Source: an uncultured Chlorobiaceae bacterium
GTDB taxonomy: Bacteria; Bacteroidota; Chlorobiia; Chlorobiales; Chlorobiaceae
Direction: 5' to 3'
DNA length: 59,547 nucleotides
Assembly (NCBI GenBank): GCA_903994635.1
Contig: CAJEXQ010000013.1
Span: 1 to 59,547, forward strand
In this document: piece by piece, positions 28,889 through 37,171 of the stretch
How the letters are laid out: the number at the start of each line of letters is the position of its first letter
Position numbering within the stretch: the first letter of the stretch is position 1
Translations under genes and position numbers: made by a program
Notes under the pieces: model-generated
The model's database searches: none
Told to the model about the DNA's origin: nothing
The model's input: only the letters and a program-made list of their open reading frames with translations

Positions 28889-30509
28889 TAAAGATTTACT
28901 TGAGTTTTTCGGCTCCATGGTGGAGATAAAGATGCAGAAGCGGGATGTCTTTAATACTCTCGCTGCTGAGGTAGATGACCCAAACATCAAGGCGATGTTG
29001 TTGAGCATAGGCAATGACGAGCAGCAGGATGTTGCTCATCTCCAGTTGAGTATGGATCTGGTAAACGGTCTGCCGTATTACGCGTCCACCCTTAACGCTC
29101 ATACCTCTGTCCCACAACCTGCTGTATACCCCAACATGAGTGCTGATCAGGCTGAGGTTGATCTTTTTGATCTCAACAAGCCACTGCCTTTGCATAATAA
29201 GGCAGATGCTGATGTACAGCCGCACATTGAACAGATTCAACCTACCATTGAACAGATTCAACCTACCATTGAACAGATTCAACCTACCATTGAACCTGTT
29301 GAAGTACGCCCCGAGCTCACTTCCGTCGCAGAAGTTCCGCTCGCTGCTATTGGAGATGCTTTGCCTGATAAAATGAATACGGTTAAAGAAGAGTTGTCTG
29401 GCGGAAATGCTCAACCAATACCATCACAAACTATTTTGGCGGTTTTGGGTATTGCTGAGCAAGGAGGAATCGCTCAAAAGAGACCGCTTTTTGAAACTAT
29501 TTCAGCCAGCATGGTTCATCCTGGCTTTTCCGATACTACTTTGCCACCTGAAAGTGGAGACAAGCAAAGATTCATGGATCAAGCGCAGCAAACCATAGGC
29601 CTTATTAAAAAGGTACAGTCCTTGGATTCACCCACTCAATTTCAACCCACCCCTTCGCAAACATTTAACAGCATGGACACTTTTAAGCACCCGTTAGCTG
29701 AGGTCTTTGGTTTTACAACAACAGACCAGTCTTCAAAGGCACAACGGTACCGTTCGCACCGCCATTGCCCTTTCAATAACAAGGTTCCAAACTGCACCAA
29801 AGGGCAAACTAAAAATCCTCTTGGTGTATGCAGCATTCTCCACGGCAATAAACCGGTCGTAACTTGTCCCGTGCGGTTTCGTGAAGACTGGCTTATTACT
29901 GATGATGCAGCATCCTTCTTTTTTGATGAGGGAGTTCGCTGGAGTTCGTTAACAGAGGTTAATTTGACAGATGCCTACGGAAAATCAGCAGGCGAGATTG
30001 ATGTTGTGCTTGTTGCTTATGACGAATATGGCAAGATGGTGGACTTCGGTGCGATTGAGATTCAGGCTGCCTTCATTTCGGGTGATGCGCGTGATCCTTT
30101 CGATTTTTACATGAAAGACACAAAATCTAACTCCCTGATGGACTGGACAGAACAATCGAACTATCCGCAGCCGGATTTTCTTTCTGCCGCCAGGGAGAGT
30201 CTTGTTCCACAGTTGATATTCAAGGGTTCTATTTTAAATTCATGGCACAAGAAAATGGCCGTAGCCATTAATAAAAGCTATTTCGACACTCTTCCGGATT
30301 TGATTCTTGTCAAAAAAGAGGAAGCTGATATTGCCTGGTTAATTTATGATCTTGAACTTGTTGTTGACGGCGAAAAAGAGAAATATCAGCTCCAAAAAAG
30401 TGAGGTTGTGTACACTAAATACCAACAGACACTCGCGGCGCTTACAGCCTCATACCCTGATAATCTGGAGCATTTCTTAAAATTGCTTCCTGAGCTTGCC
30501 GATAACTAA
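28878..30509 (+). CDS. Ferritin-like hairpin fused to NotI-type nuclease domain
   Basis: A 543-residue protein in three parts. Residues 1-65 form a helix pair with VEIKMQ and DEQQDVAHLQ, like half of a ferritin-like bundle. Residues 66-270 look like a Pro/Gln-rich linker with the heptad IEQIQPT three times (118-138). Residues 271-543 resemble the NotI restriction endonuclease: AEVFGF, then four cysteines (297, 306, 318, 330) in the spacing of the NotI iron-binding fold, NPLGVCSI and TCPVRFREDW, and the active-site pattern Asp375...Glu394-Ile-Gln396 (the E-x-Q of NotI). No methyltransferase is adjacent. A clear terminator follows. Confidence 0.72.
   Translation: MFINKDLLEFFGSMVEIKMQKRDVFNTLAAEVDDPNIKAMLLSIGNDEQQDVAHLQLSMDLVNGLPYYASTLNAHTSVPQPAVYPNMSADQAEVDLFDLNKPLPLHNKADADVQPHIEQIQPTIEQIQPTIEQIQPTIEPVEVRPELTSVAEVPLAAIGDALPDKMNTVKEELSGGNAQPIPSQTILAVLGIAEQGGIAQKRPLFETISASMVHPGFSDTTLPPESGDKQRFMDQAQQTIGLIKKVQSLDSPTQFQPTPSQTFNSMDTFKHPLAEVFGFTTTDQSSKAQRYRSHRHCPFNNKVPNCTKGQTKNPLGVCSILHGNKPVVTCPVRFREDWLITDDAASFFFDEGVRWSSLTEVNLTDAYGKSAGEIDVVLVAYDEYGKMVDFGAIEIQAAFISGDARDPFDFYMKDTKSNSLMDWTEQSNYPQPDFLSAARESLVPQLIFKGSILNSWHKKMAVAINKSYFDTLPDLILVKKEEADIAWLIYDLELVVDGEKEKYQLQKSEVVYTKYQQTLAALTASYPDNLEHFLKLLPELADN
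29226..29288 (+). repeat. Tandem 21-base repeat inside the NotI-like gene
   Basis: Three identical copies of the 21-base unit ATTGAACAGATTCAACCTAC(C) encode the heptad IEQIQPT, followed by a partial fourth. In-frame, so it varies linker length without breaking the gene. Confidence 0.9.
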
Positions 30510-30536
30510 GCTTCTTCATTTTACGGACGCCAGGCC

Positions 30537-30587
30537 AAAAACCTTCCTAAGAGAGAGTGTTAAACTCTTTTTTTTGAAGGTTTTTTT
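30537..30587 (+). terminator. Intrinsic terminator after the NotI-like gene
   Basis: The arm AAAAACCTTC (30537-30546) pairs with GAAGGTTTTT starting at 30576, with inner AAGAG/CTCTT pairing, and the right arm runs into seven T. It lies 28 bases after the stop codon and isolates the module from the nif operon. Confidence 0.8.
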
Positions 30588-30859
30588 CATTCACAATCTT
30601 TTACCCTTGGCACTCTCCTATACACTCTTTTCTTCATCCCTATTTTTCTCTGATACCAAAAGTACCAGAATGTGGTTTTATGCTTTTTCCTACGAAATTG
30701 TAACCGCATGTTCCCTGAAAATTTAGTGATGTGAAACTTTCATGCCCCGGCATATTACATTCAAGTACGAAAAAAAAAGAGTCTAACTTCCTCTAAAAAG
30801 TACTGTTAGAGTCATTCCCCTTTTCATTTATACAAAATTTTCAGTCGCAAGAATCGGCT
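30588..30859. other. nif upstream region with inverted repeats
   Basis: AT-rich stretch between the terminator and the sigma-54 promoter. It contains a short palindrome ATGCC-CC-GGCAT (30742-30753) and an imperfect inverted repeat GAGTCTAAC/GTTAGAGTC (30779-30787 and 30805-30813, one mismatch, 17-base spacer). I found no exact TGT-N10-ACA NifA site by eye. A possible 76-residue frame here has no family features. Confidence 0.4.
30779..30813. promoter_or_regulatory. Inverted repeat upstream of nif promoter, possible operator
   Basis: Nine-base arms with one mismatch, centred about 65 bases upstream of the -24 element. The position fits an activator or repressor site; an RNA hairpin is the other reading. 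No matching regulator is encoded in the window. Confidence 0.35.
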
Positions 30860-30876
30860 TTGGCACGCATTTTGCA
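30860..30876 (+). promoter_or_regulatory. Sigma-54 (RpoN) promoter of the nif operon
   Basis: The sequence TTGGCACGCATTTTGCA matches the -24/-12 consensus, with GG and GC exactly ten bases apart (GG at 30862-30863, GC at 30874-30875). It lies about 88 bases before the nifH start. Known RpoN-dependent nif control fits; an enhancer-binding activator would be needed. Confidence 0.9.
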
Positions 30877-30951
30877 CAATAATAGCATAACTATTAAGGG
30901 CGTTTGCTTGTAAAACCTGAATAGTTGATGAGAGAGGCTATTAAAACCTAA

Positions 30952-31788
<837 letters not shown>

Positions 31789-31805
31789 AAAACGGAGTAA
31801 GACTT

Positions 31806-32159
31806 ATGTTAATGATCAGAACTATCGTCAGACCGGAAAAGGTTTATGATGTCATGCAGGGACTGCTTGATGCCGGCTTTCCGGCAGTAACAAAAATCGC
31901 TGTTGTAGGTCGAGGCAAGCAGCGCGGTCTCCGCGTAGGCGATGTGGTATATGATGAAATTCCGAAAGAGATGCTTTTTGTGGTAGTACCCGATAATGAC
32001 AAGGATTTTGTGATAAAAGCCATCATGGAACATGCAAAGTCAGGTACTGATGGAAAATTCGGTGATGGAAAGATCTTTGTTTCAGCAGTTGAAGAGGTTT
32101 ACACCATCAGTACCGGCGAACAGGAGATCGAACCGTTCCTTGCCACGAAGGAGGCTTAA
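31806..32159 (+). CDS. nifI1: Nitrogenase regulatory PII-like protein NifI1
   Basis: A 117-residue PII-family protein. With NifI2 it is known, in methanogens, to bind and switch off dinitrogenase when ammonium rises, in response to 2-oxoglutarate. Seen are MIRTIVRPEKVYDVMQGL and the characteristic KIFVSAVEEVYTISTGE end. Location directly between nifH and nifD is diagnostic for NifI and not GlnB. GGAG precedes the ATG; nifI2 follows with no gap. Confidence 0.93.
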   Translation: MLMIRTIVRPEKVYDVMQGLLDAGFPAVTKIAVVGRGKQRGLRVGDVVYDEIPKEMLFVVVPDNDKDFVIKAIMEHAKSGTDGKFGDGKIFVSAVEEVYTISTGEQEIEPFLATKEA

Positions 32160-32537
32160 ATGAAAGAAATTATAGCAGTTATCCGAATCAATAAGGTGAA
32201 CGCAACCAAAAAGGCGCTTATCGAAGCAGGAATACCGGCCTTTACCGCGACCGGCAGAGTGATGGGACGTGGCAAGGGTGTAGTCCATTTTGACATCCTC
32301 AGGGGAGCTGAAGCTGGTCATCCGGAGGCCATTGCACTGCTCGGTGATGCGCCAAGGCTTGTAGCAAAAAGGATTCTGACCGTTGTTGTTCCTGATGAGC
32401 TGAGTAAAACAGCAATCGACACCATTATCGGAATCAATCAGACGGGAAAACATGGTGATGGCAAAATTTTTGTAACCCCGATTATTGAGACCATCAGGGT
32501 GAGAACAGGGGAATTGGGCGACAGCGCACTCAACTAA
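32160..32537 (+). CDS. nifI2: Nitrogenase regulatory PII-like protein NifI2
   Basis: A 125-residue PII-family partner of NifI1. It has EIIAVIRINKVNATKKALIE at the start, a T-loop region (GRGKGVVHFDILRGAEAG) and GKIFVTPIIETIRVRTGE at the end. It starts at the base after the nifI1 stop, so translation is surely coupled. It lies 39 bases upstream of nifD. This arrangement allows post-translational ammonium shut-off without DraT/DraG. Confidence 0.93.
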   Translation: MKEIIAVIRINKVNATKKALIEAGIPAFTATGRVMGRGKGVVHFDILRGAEAGHPEAIALLGDAPRLVAKRILTVVVPDELSKTAIDTIIGINQTGKHGDGKIFVTPIIETIRVRTGELGDSALN

Positions 32538-32576
32538 GTGCAGAATATTTAAACAGGTGTAAACGGAGAGAGTTAC

Positions 32577-34211
32577 ATGGAGGCGAACAGAATTTTTCCA
32601 GATCCTTCAAAAGTGAGGGAAGAGCTGATACAAAAGTACCCGGCCAAGGTGGCTAAAAAAAGGGCAAAGTCGATTATTGTCAACGACCCTGAGCTGATTC
32701 CTGAAGTACAGGCCAACGTGCGTACTGTTCCTGGAATCATCACTCAGCGTGGCTGCTCCTATGCTGGCTGTAAAGGTGTGGTGCTCGGGCCAACACGTGA
32801 TATCGTCAACATTGTGCATGGTCCTATCGGCTGCAGTTTTTACGCCTGGTTGACCCGGCGGAACCAGACAAGAACTGAGTCGCTGATGGATGAAAACTAT
32901 ATCCCTTACTGCTTTTCGACAGACATGCAGGAAGAGAATATTGTCTTTGGTGGTGAAAAGAAGCTGAAAATAGCCATCCAGGAGGCTTATGATCTCTTCC
33001 ATCCGAAATCGATTGCGATCTTTTCGACCTGCCCGGTTGGCCTTATCGGAGATGATGTCCATGCCGCATCACGGGAGATGAAAGAGAAGTTCGGAGACTG
33101 CAACGTATTTGGATTCAGTTGCGAAGGGTACAGGGGCGTGAGCCAGTCGGCAGGCCACCACATTGCGAACAATGGTGTTTTCAAGCATATGGTAGGTCGC
33201 AACAACACCCCGAGCGAGGGCAAGTTCAAGCTGAACCTGCTTGGCGAATACAACATTGGCGGCGACGCTTTTGAGATTGAGCGCATCTTTGATAAGGTGG
33301 GCATTACACTGGTCTCCTCTTTCAGCGGCAACTCGACGGTGAGCCAAATTGAAAACGCTCACACTGCCGATCTCAACGTCATCCTCTGTCACCGCTCCAT
33401 CAACTACATGGGCGACATGATGGAGACAAAGTACGGGATTCCGTGGATGAAGGTGAACTTTGTCGGAGCCGAATCGACGGCAAAGTCGTTGCGCAAAATT
33501 GCCGAATACTTTGGCGATGAGGAGTTGAAGGCGAGGGTTGAAGAGGTGATAGCCGAGGAATCGCCAAAGGTTAAGGCTGTGATTGAGGAGATTCTTCCAA
33601 GAACCAAGGGGAAAACCGCTATGCTCTTTGTCGGTGGTTCCCGTGCCCACCACTACCAGGATCTCTTCAATGAGCTTGGTATGACAACAGTGGCGGCAGG
33701 GTATGAGTTTGCACACCGCGATGATTACGAGGGGCGTCACGTGTTGCCAGGCATCAAGATTGATGCCGACAGCAAAAACATTGAAGAGCTGAAGGTGGTT
33801 CCGGATCCGGAGCTTTACAATCCGAGAAAAACCGAAGCCGAACTTGTAGCGCTGAAGGAGAAGGGGCTTGAGATAAACAGCTATGAGGGTATGATGAAGC
33901 AGATGACCAAAAAGTCGCTGGTTGTTGATGACCTCAGCCACTATGAGTCTGAAAAGCTGATCGAGATCTACAAGCCTGATATTTTCTGCGCTGGCATCAA
34001 GGAGAAGTATGTGGTACAGAAGATGGGCATTCCGCTGAAACAGCTTCACAGCTACGACTACGGCGGCCCTTACACCGGCTTTGAGGGTGCAGTAAACTTC
34101 TACAAGGATATCGACCGCATGGTGAACAACCCTGTATGGAAGCTGATCAAGGCACCATGGGAAAAGGCCGGAAACGGTGCAGGACTTGCAGCCAGTTATG
34201 TAACACAGTAA
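32577..34211 (+). CDS. nifD: Nitrogenase molybdenum-iron protein alpha chain
   Basis: A 544-residue alpha subunit of MoFe protein. P-cluster ligands are Cys60 (QRGCSYAGCKG), Cys86 (HGPIGCSFYAW) and Cys152 (FSTCPVGLIGDD). FeMo-cofactor ligands are the cysteine in NVILCHRSINY and the histidine in LKQLHSYDYGGPYTGF. It is about 50 residues longer than Azotobacter NifD, as in the anaerobe-type (clostridial-like) group, with the extra part around residues 380-445. GGAG precedes the start. Confidence 0.97.
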   Translation: MEANRIFPDPSKVREELIQKYPAKVAKKRAKSIIVNDPELIPEVQANVRTVPGIITQRGCSYAGCKGVVLGPTRDIVNIVHGPIGCSFYAWLTRRNQTRTESLMDENYIPYCFSTDMQEENIVFGGEKKLKIAIQEAYDLFHPKSIAIFSTCPVGLIGDDVHAASREMKEKFGDCNVFGFSCEGYRGVSQSAGHHIANNGVFKHMVGRNNTPSEGKFKLNLLGEYNIGGDAFEIERIFDKVGITLVSSFSGNSTVSQIENAHTADLNVILCHRSINYMGDMMETKYGIPWMKVNFVGAESTAKSLRKIAEYFGDEELKARVEEVIAEESPKVKAVIEEILPRTKGKTAMLFVGGSRAHHYQDLFNELGMTTVAAGYEFAHRDDYEGRHVLPGIKIDADSKNIEELKVVPDPELYNPRKTEAELVALKEKGLEINSYEGMMKQMTKKSLVVDDLSHYESEKLIEIYKPDIFCAGIKEKYVVQKMGIPLKQLHSYDYGGPYTGFEGAVNFYKDIDRMVNNPVWKLIKAPWEKAGNGAGLAASYVTQ

Positions 34212-34240
34212 TGAACATGGAAACAGGAGACTATTGAATT

Positions 34241-35623
34241 ATGCTACTAAGACACACATCAAAAGAGGTTAAAGAGCGTGTAGGGTTGACTATCAACCCT
34301 GCGAAAACATGCCAGCCAATCGGCGCCATGTATGCAGCGCTCGGTATTCATGGCTGTCTGCCTCACAGCCATGGCTCACAGGGGTGCTGCTCCTACCACA
34401 GGAGCACCCTGACCCGCCACTATAAAGAGCCAGTTATGGCGGCAACAAGTTCGTTCACCGAAGGAGCTTCAGTGTTCGGCGGCCAGGCAAACCTCCTTGC
34501 GGCCATCGAAACCATATTCTCGGTCTATGACCCTGATATTATTGCAGTGCACTCAACCTGCCTCAGTGAAACCATCGGTGATGACCTGCAGCAGATCACC
34601 AGAAAAGCAAAGGATGATGGAAAGGTGCCTGAAGGAAAGCATCTTATCTTTGCAAGTACACCGAGCTTTATCGGTTCGCACGTCACCGGGTATGCCAATA
34701 TGGTAACTGGTATAGCATCACAATTTGCGGTTTCCTCCGGCATAAAGAAAAACCAGATCAACATTATTGCCGGATGGATGGAGCCTTCTGATATGCGGGA
34801 GATCAAGCGACTCTCATCAGTTCTCGGTGTCAAGATTGTGCTCTTTCCTGACACTTCGGATGTTCTTGATGCACCTCAAAGCGGCAAGCATGAGTTTTAC
34901 CCGAAGGGTGGCACAACGGTAGCTGAGCTGCAGAGCTCGGGCGACAGCCTCTCTTCGCTGGCGCTTGGCTGTATCAGCGCCGAGCCTGCAGCCATCGCGC
35001 TTGAAAAATGCTGCAAGGTGCCGTTTAAAACGCTTGATATACCCATCGGCCTCACGGCAACTGACCGCTTCATCATGGCGCTCAGCCAGGCTGGCGGAGT
35101 GACTGTGCCTGATGAAATTACTGCTGATAGAGGACGTCTGGTGGATGTGATGGCCGATATGGAGCAGTACCTCTATGGCAAAAGGGTCGCGCTCTTTGGT
35201 GATCCGGATCAGCTTGTGCCGCTCACGGAGTTTTTGCTCGATCTGAACATGAAACCGGTCTTTATCGTCAGTGGCACTCCCGGTCAGCGCTTTGAGAAAC
35301 GGATGAACCTGCTCCTCAATGAAAGAACACCGGAGACGAAGTTCAGGAACGGCATTGGCGCAGATATGTTCCTCCTGCACCAGTGGATGAAGAATGAGCC
35401 TGTTGACCTGCTGATAGGAAACAGTTATGGCAAGTATATGGCTCGTGACGAAGATGTTCCATTTATCAGGTTTGGATTTCCGATTCTCGACCGTATCGGC
35501 CACAGCTACTTCCCGAATGTCGGGTACAGCGGCGGGCTGAGGCTGGTTGAGAAGATTCTGAATGCCCTGATGGATCGCCAGGATCGTGACGCACTTGAGG
35601 AGAAATTCGAACTGGTGATGTAG
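34241..35623 (+). CDS. nifK: Nitrogenase molybdenum-iron protein beta chain
   Basis: A 460-residue beta subunit. P-cluster cysteines are in KTCQPIGAMYAALGIHGC and in VHSTCLSETIGDD. The motif HGSQGCCSYHRSTLTRHYKEP is typical. It lacks the about 60-residue N-terminal arm of Azotobacter NifK, which fits the long NifD: these two features go together in anaerobe-type nitrogenases. It lies 29 bases after nifD. Confidence 0.97.
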   Translation: MLLRHTSKEVKERVGLTINPAKTCQPIGAMYAALGIHGCLPHSHGSQGCCSYHRSTLTRHYKEPVMAATSSFTEGASVFGGQANLLAAIETIFSVYDPDIIAVHSTCLSETIGDDLQQITRKAKDDGKVPEGKHLIFASTPSFIGSHVTGYANMVTGIASQFAVSSGIKKNQINIIAGWMEPSDMREIKRLSSVLGVKIVLFPDTSDVLDAPQSGKHEFYPKGGTTVAELQSSGDSLSSLALGCISAEPAAIALEKCCKVPFKTLDIPIGLTATDRFIMALSQAGGVTVPDEITADRGRLVDVMADMEQYLYGKRVALFGDPDQLVPLTEFLLDLNMKPVFIVSGTPGQRFEKRMNLLLNERTPETKFRNGIGADMFLLHQWMKNEPVDLLIGNSYGKYMARDEDVPFIRFGFPILDRIGHSYFPNVGYSGGLRLVEKILNALMDRQDRDALEEKFELVM

Positions 35624-35698
35624 AGAGAAGAAACGAAAAAGGTGTGAAAAGCGCATGGTGCTGAATCTGCGGGGCACATAAAGCCATTCTTCTTCATC

Positions 35699-35741
35699 CC
35701 CCGCAGGGGCGGCATAAGATAACCCAGGGTGAGGCCCTGGG
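35699..35741. repeat. Dyad-rich repeat element between nifK and nifE
   Basis: Two short palindromes sit side by side: CCCC-GCA-GGGG (35699-35709) and CCCAGGG-TGAGG-CCCTGGG (35723-35741). The wording of the sequence resembles a dispersed intergenic element I recall from Chlorobi and related genomes; copy number cannot be checked here. In the transcript it would fold into two hairpins and could lower expression of nifE onwards relative to nifHDK. Confidence 0.6.
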
Positions 35742-35803
35742 AACAGGGAATACGAGTAAACACCGGGATCGGTGAACACATCCTGCAACAATATTAAGGG
35801 GTT

Positions 35804-37171
35804 ATGGCTATGGATAGTATCGGTATTCTTGAAGGAAGGCAGAAGCAGATCTTTGAAAAGAAGAGTGGCGCGACGCAGGCTGATATTGCTTGTGACACCT
35901 CCAGCCTTTCAGGGTCGGTGAGCCAGCGCGCCTGCGTCTTCTGCGGCTCCAGAGTAGTGCTCTATCCTGTTGCAGATGCCATTCATCTTGTTCACGGCCC
36001 CATCGGCTGTGCCGCCTACACGTGGGACATTCGTGGCGCAGTTTCTTCCGGCCCGGAACTGCACCGGTTGAGTTTTTCAACCGATCTGCAGGAGATGGAT
36101 GTCATTTATGGGGGCGAAAAAAAGCTCTACAAGTCGCTTATTGAGCTTATTGAGCAGTACAAGCCGAAGGCTGCATTCATCTACTCCACGTGCATTGTCG
36201 GCCTTATCGGCGACGATATTGAGGCTGTCTGCAAGAAAGTGGCTCGTGAAACCGGGATTCCGGTGCTGCCAGTCCATTCTGAAGGGTTCAAGGGCACCAA
36301 AAAGGATGGCTATAAAGCTGCCTGCCATGCTCTGATGCAACTGATCGGCACGGGATCGACTCAGGATATCAGCAAACAGAGCATCAACATTCTCGGTGAA
36401 TTCAACCTTGCCGGTGAAGCGTGGATTATACGGCAATACTATGAAAAAATGGGCATTGAGGTAGTAGCGACACTGACTGGTGACGGACGTATAGATGCTG
36501 TCCGACGCGCTCATGGAGCAACACTCAACGTGGTACAGTGTTCAGGATCGATGACTTGGCTGGCCAAAGAGATGGAGGAGAAGTATGGGATTCCCTACAT
36601 ACGCGTCTCCTATTTCGGGATTGAGGATATGTCAAAATCGCTCTATGATGTCGCCGTCAAATTTCCTGAACGGCCAGAAATCATGGACGCGGCAAAGCAA
36701 ATTGTCAGTGAAGAGGTGAAAACACTCTACCCTTCATTGCAGAAGTTCAAAAAAGCGCTGACGGGCAAAAAGGCTGCCATTTATGTTGGTGGGGCATTCA
36801 AGACCTTTTCGCTTATCAAGGCACTTCGTTCAATCGGCATGTCGGTCGTGCTGGCTGGATCGCAGACGGGCAACAAGGATGATTATGCGCGACTGAAAGA
36901 GATGTGTGATGAGGGAACGGTGATTGTGGACGATTCCAACCCCGTTGAACTCTCGAAATTTATCCTCGAAAAAGGAGCCGACCTGCTTATCGGTGGCGTC
37001 AAGGAGCGTCCGATCGCCTTCAAGCTTGGTATTGGATTTTGTGATCATAACCATGAGAGGAAGATCCCTCTCGCCGGATTTGTCGGCATGTACAATTTTG
37101 CACTGGAGGTCTATCAATCGGTCATGAGTCCGGTTTGGCAGTTCGCTCCAAGAAAAGGAGGCTCCCTATGA
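35804..37171 (+). CDS. nifE: Nitrogenase cofactor scaffold protein NifE
   Basis: A 455-residue NifD paralogue that, with NifN, forms the scaffold on which the FeMo-cofactor precursor matures. The cluster-binding cysteines are seen in RACVFCGSRVVLYPV, HGPIGCAAYTWDIRG and YSTCIVGLIGDD, and the cofactor-region cysteine in LNVVQCSGSMTWLA. It follows nifK after a 180-base gap holding a hairpin element. Its stop overlaps the nifN start (ATGA). Confidence 0.95.
   Translation: MAMDSIGILEGRQKQIFEKKSGATQADIACDTSSLSGSVSQRACVFCGSRVVLYPVADAIHLVHGPIGCAAYTWDIRGAVSSGPELHRLSFSTDLQEMDVIYGGEKKLYKSLIELIEQYKPKAAFIYSTCIVGLIGDDIEAVCKKVARETGIPVLPVHSEGFKGTKKDGYKAACHALMQLIGTGSTQDISKQSINILGEFNLAGEAWIIRQYYEKMGIEVVATLTGDGRIDAVRRAHGATLNVVQCSGSMTWLAKEMEEKYGIPYIRVSYFGIEDMSKSLYDVAVKFPERPEIMDAAKQIVSEEVKTLYPSLQKFKKALTGKKAAIYVGGAFKTFSLIKALRSIGMSVVLAGSQTGNKDDYARLKEMCDEGTVIVDDSNPVELSKFILEKGADLLIGGVKERPIAFKLGIGFCDHNHERKIPLAGFVGMYNFALEVYQSVMSPVWQFAPRKGGSL

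Noticed and set aside
30496..30726. A 76-residue plus-strand frame after the NotI-like gene
   Set aside because: It runs through an intrinsic terminator and has low-complexity Phe/Ser/Leu content with no family features.
33069..34049. A 326-residue frame antisense to nifD
   Set aside because: It mirrors a conserved gene and has no domain pattern; long antisense frames are common opposite such genes.
34817..35791. A 324-residue frame antisense to nifK
   Set aside because: It is opposite conserved nifK codons and has no recognisable motifs.
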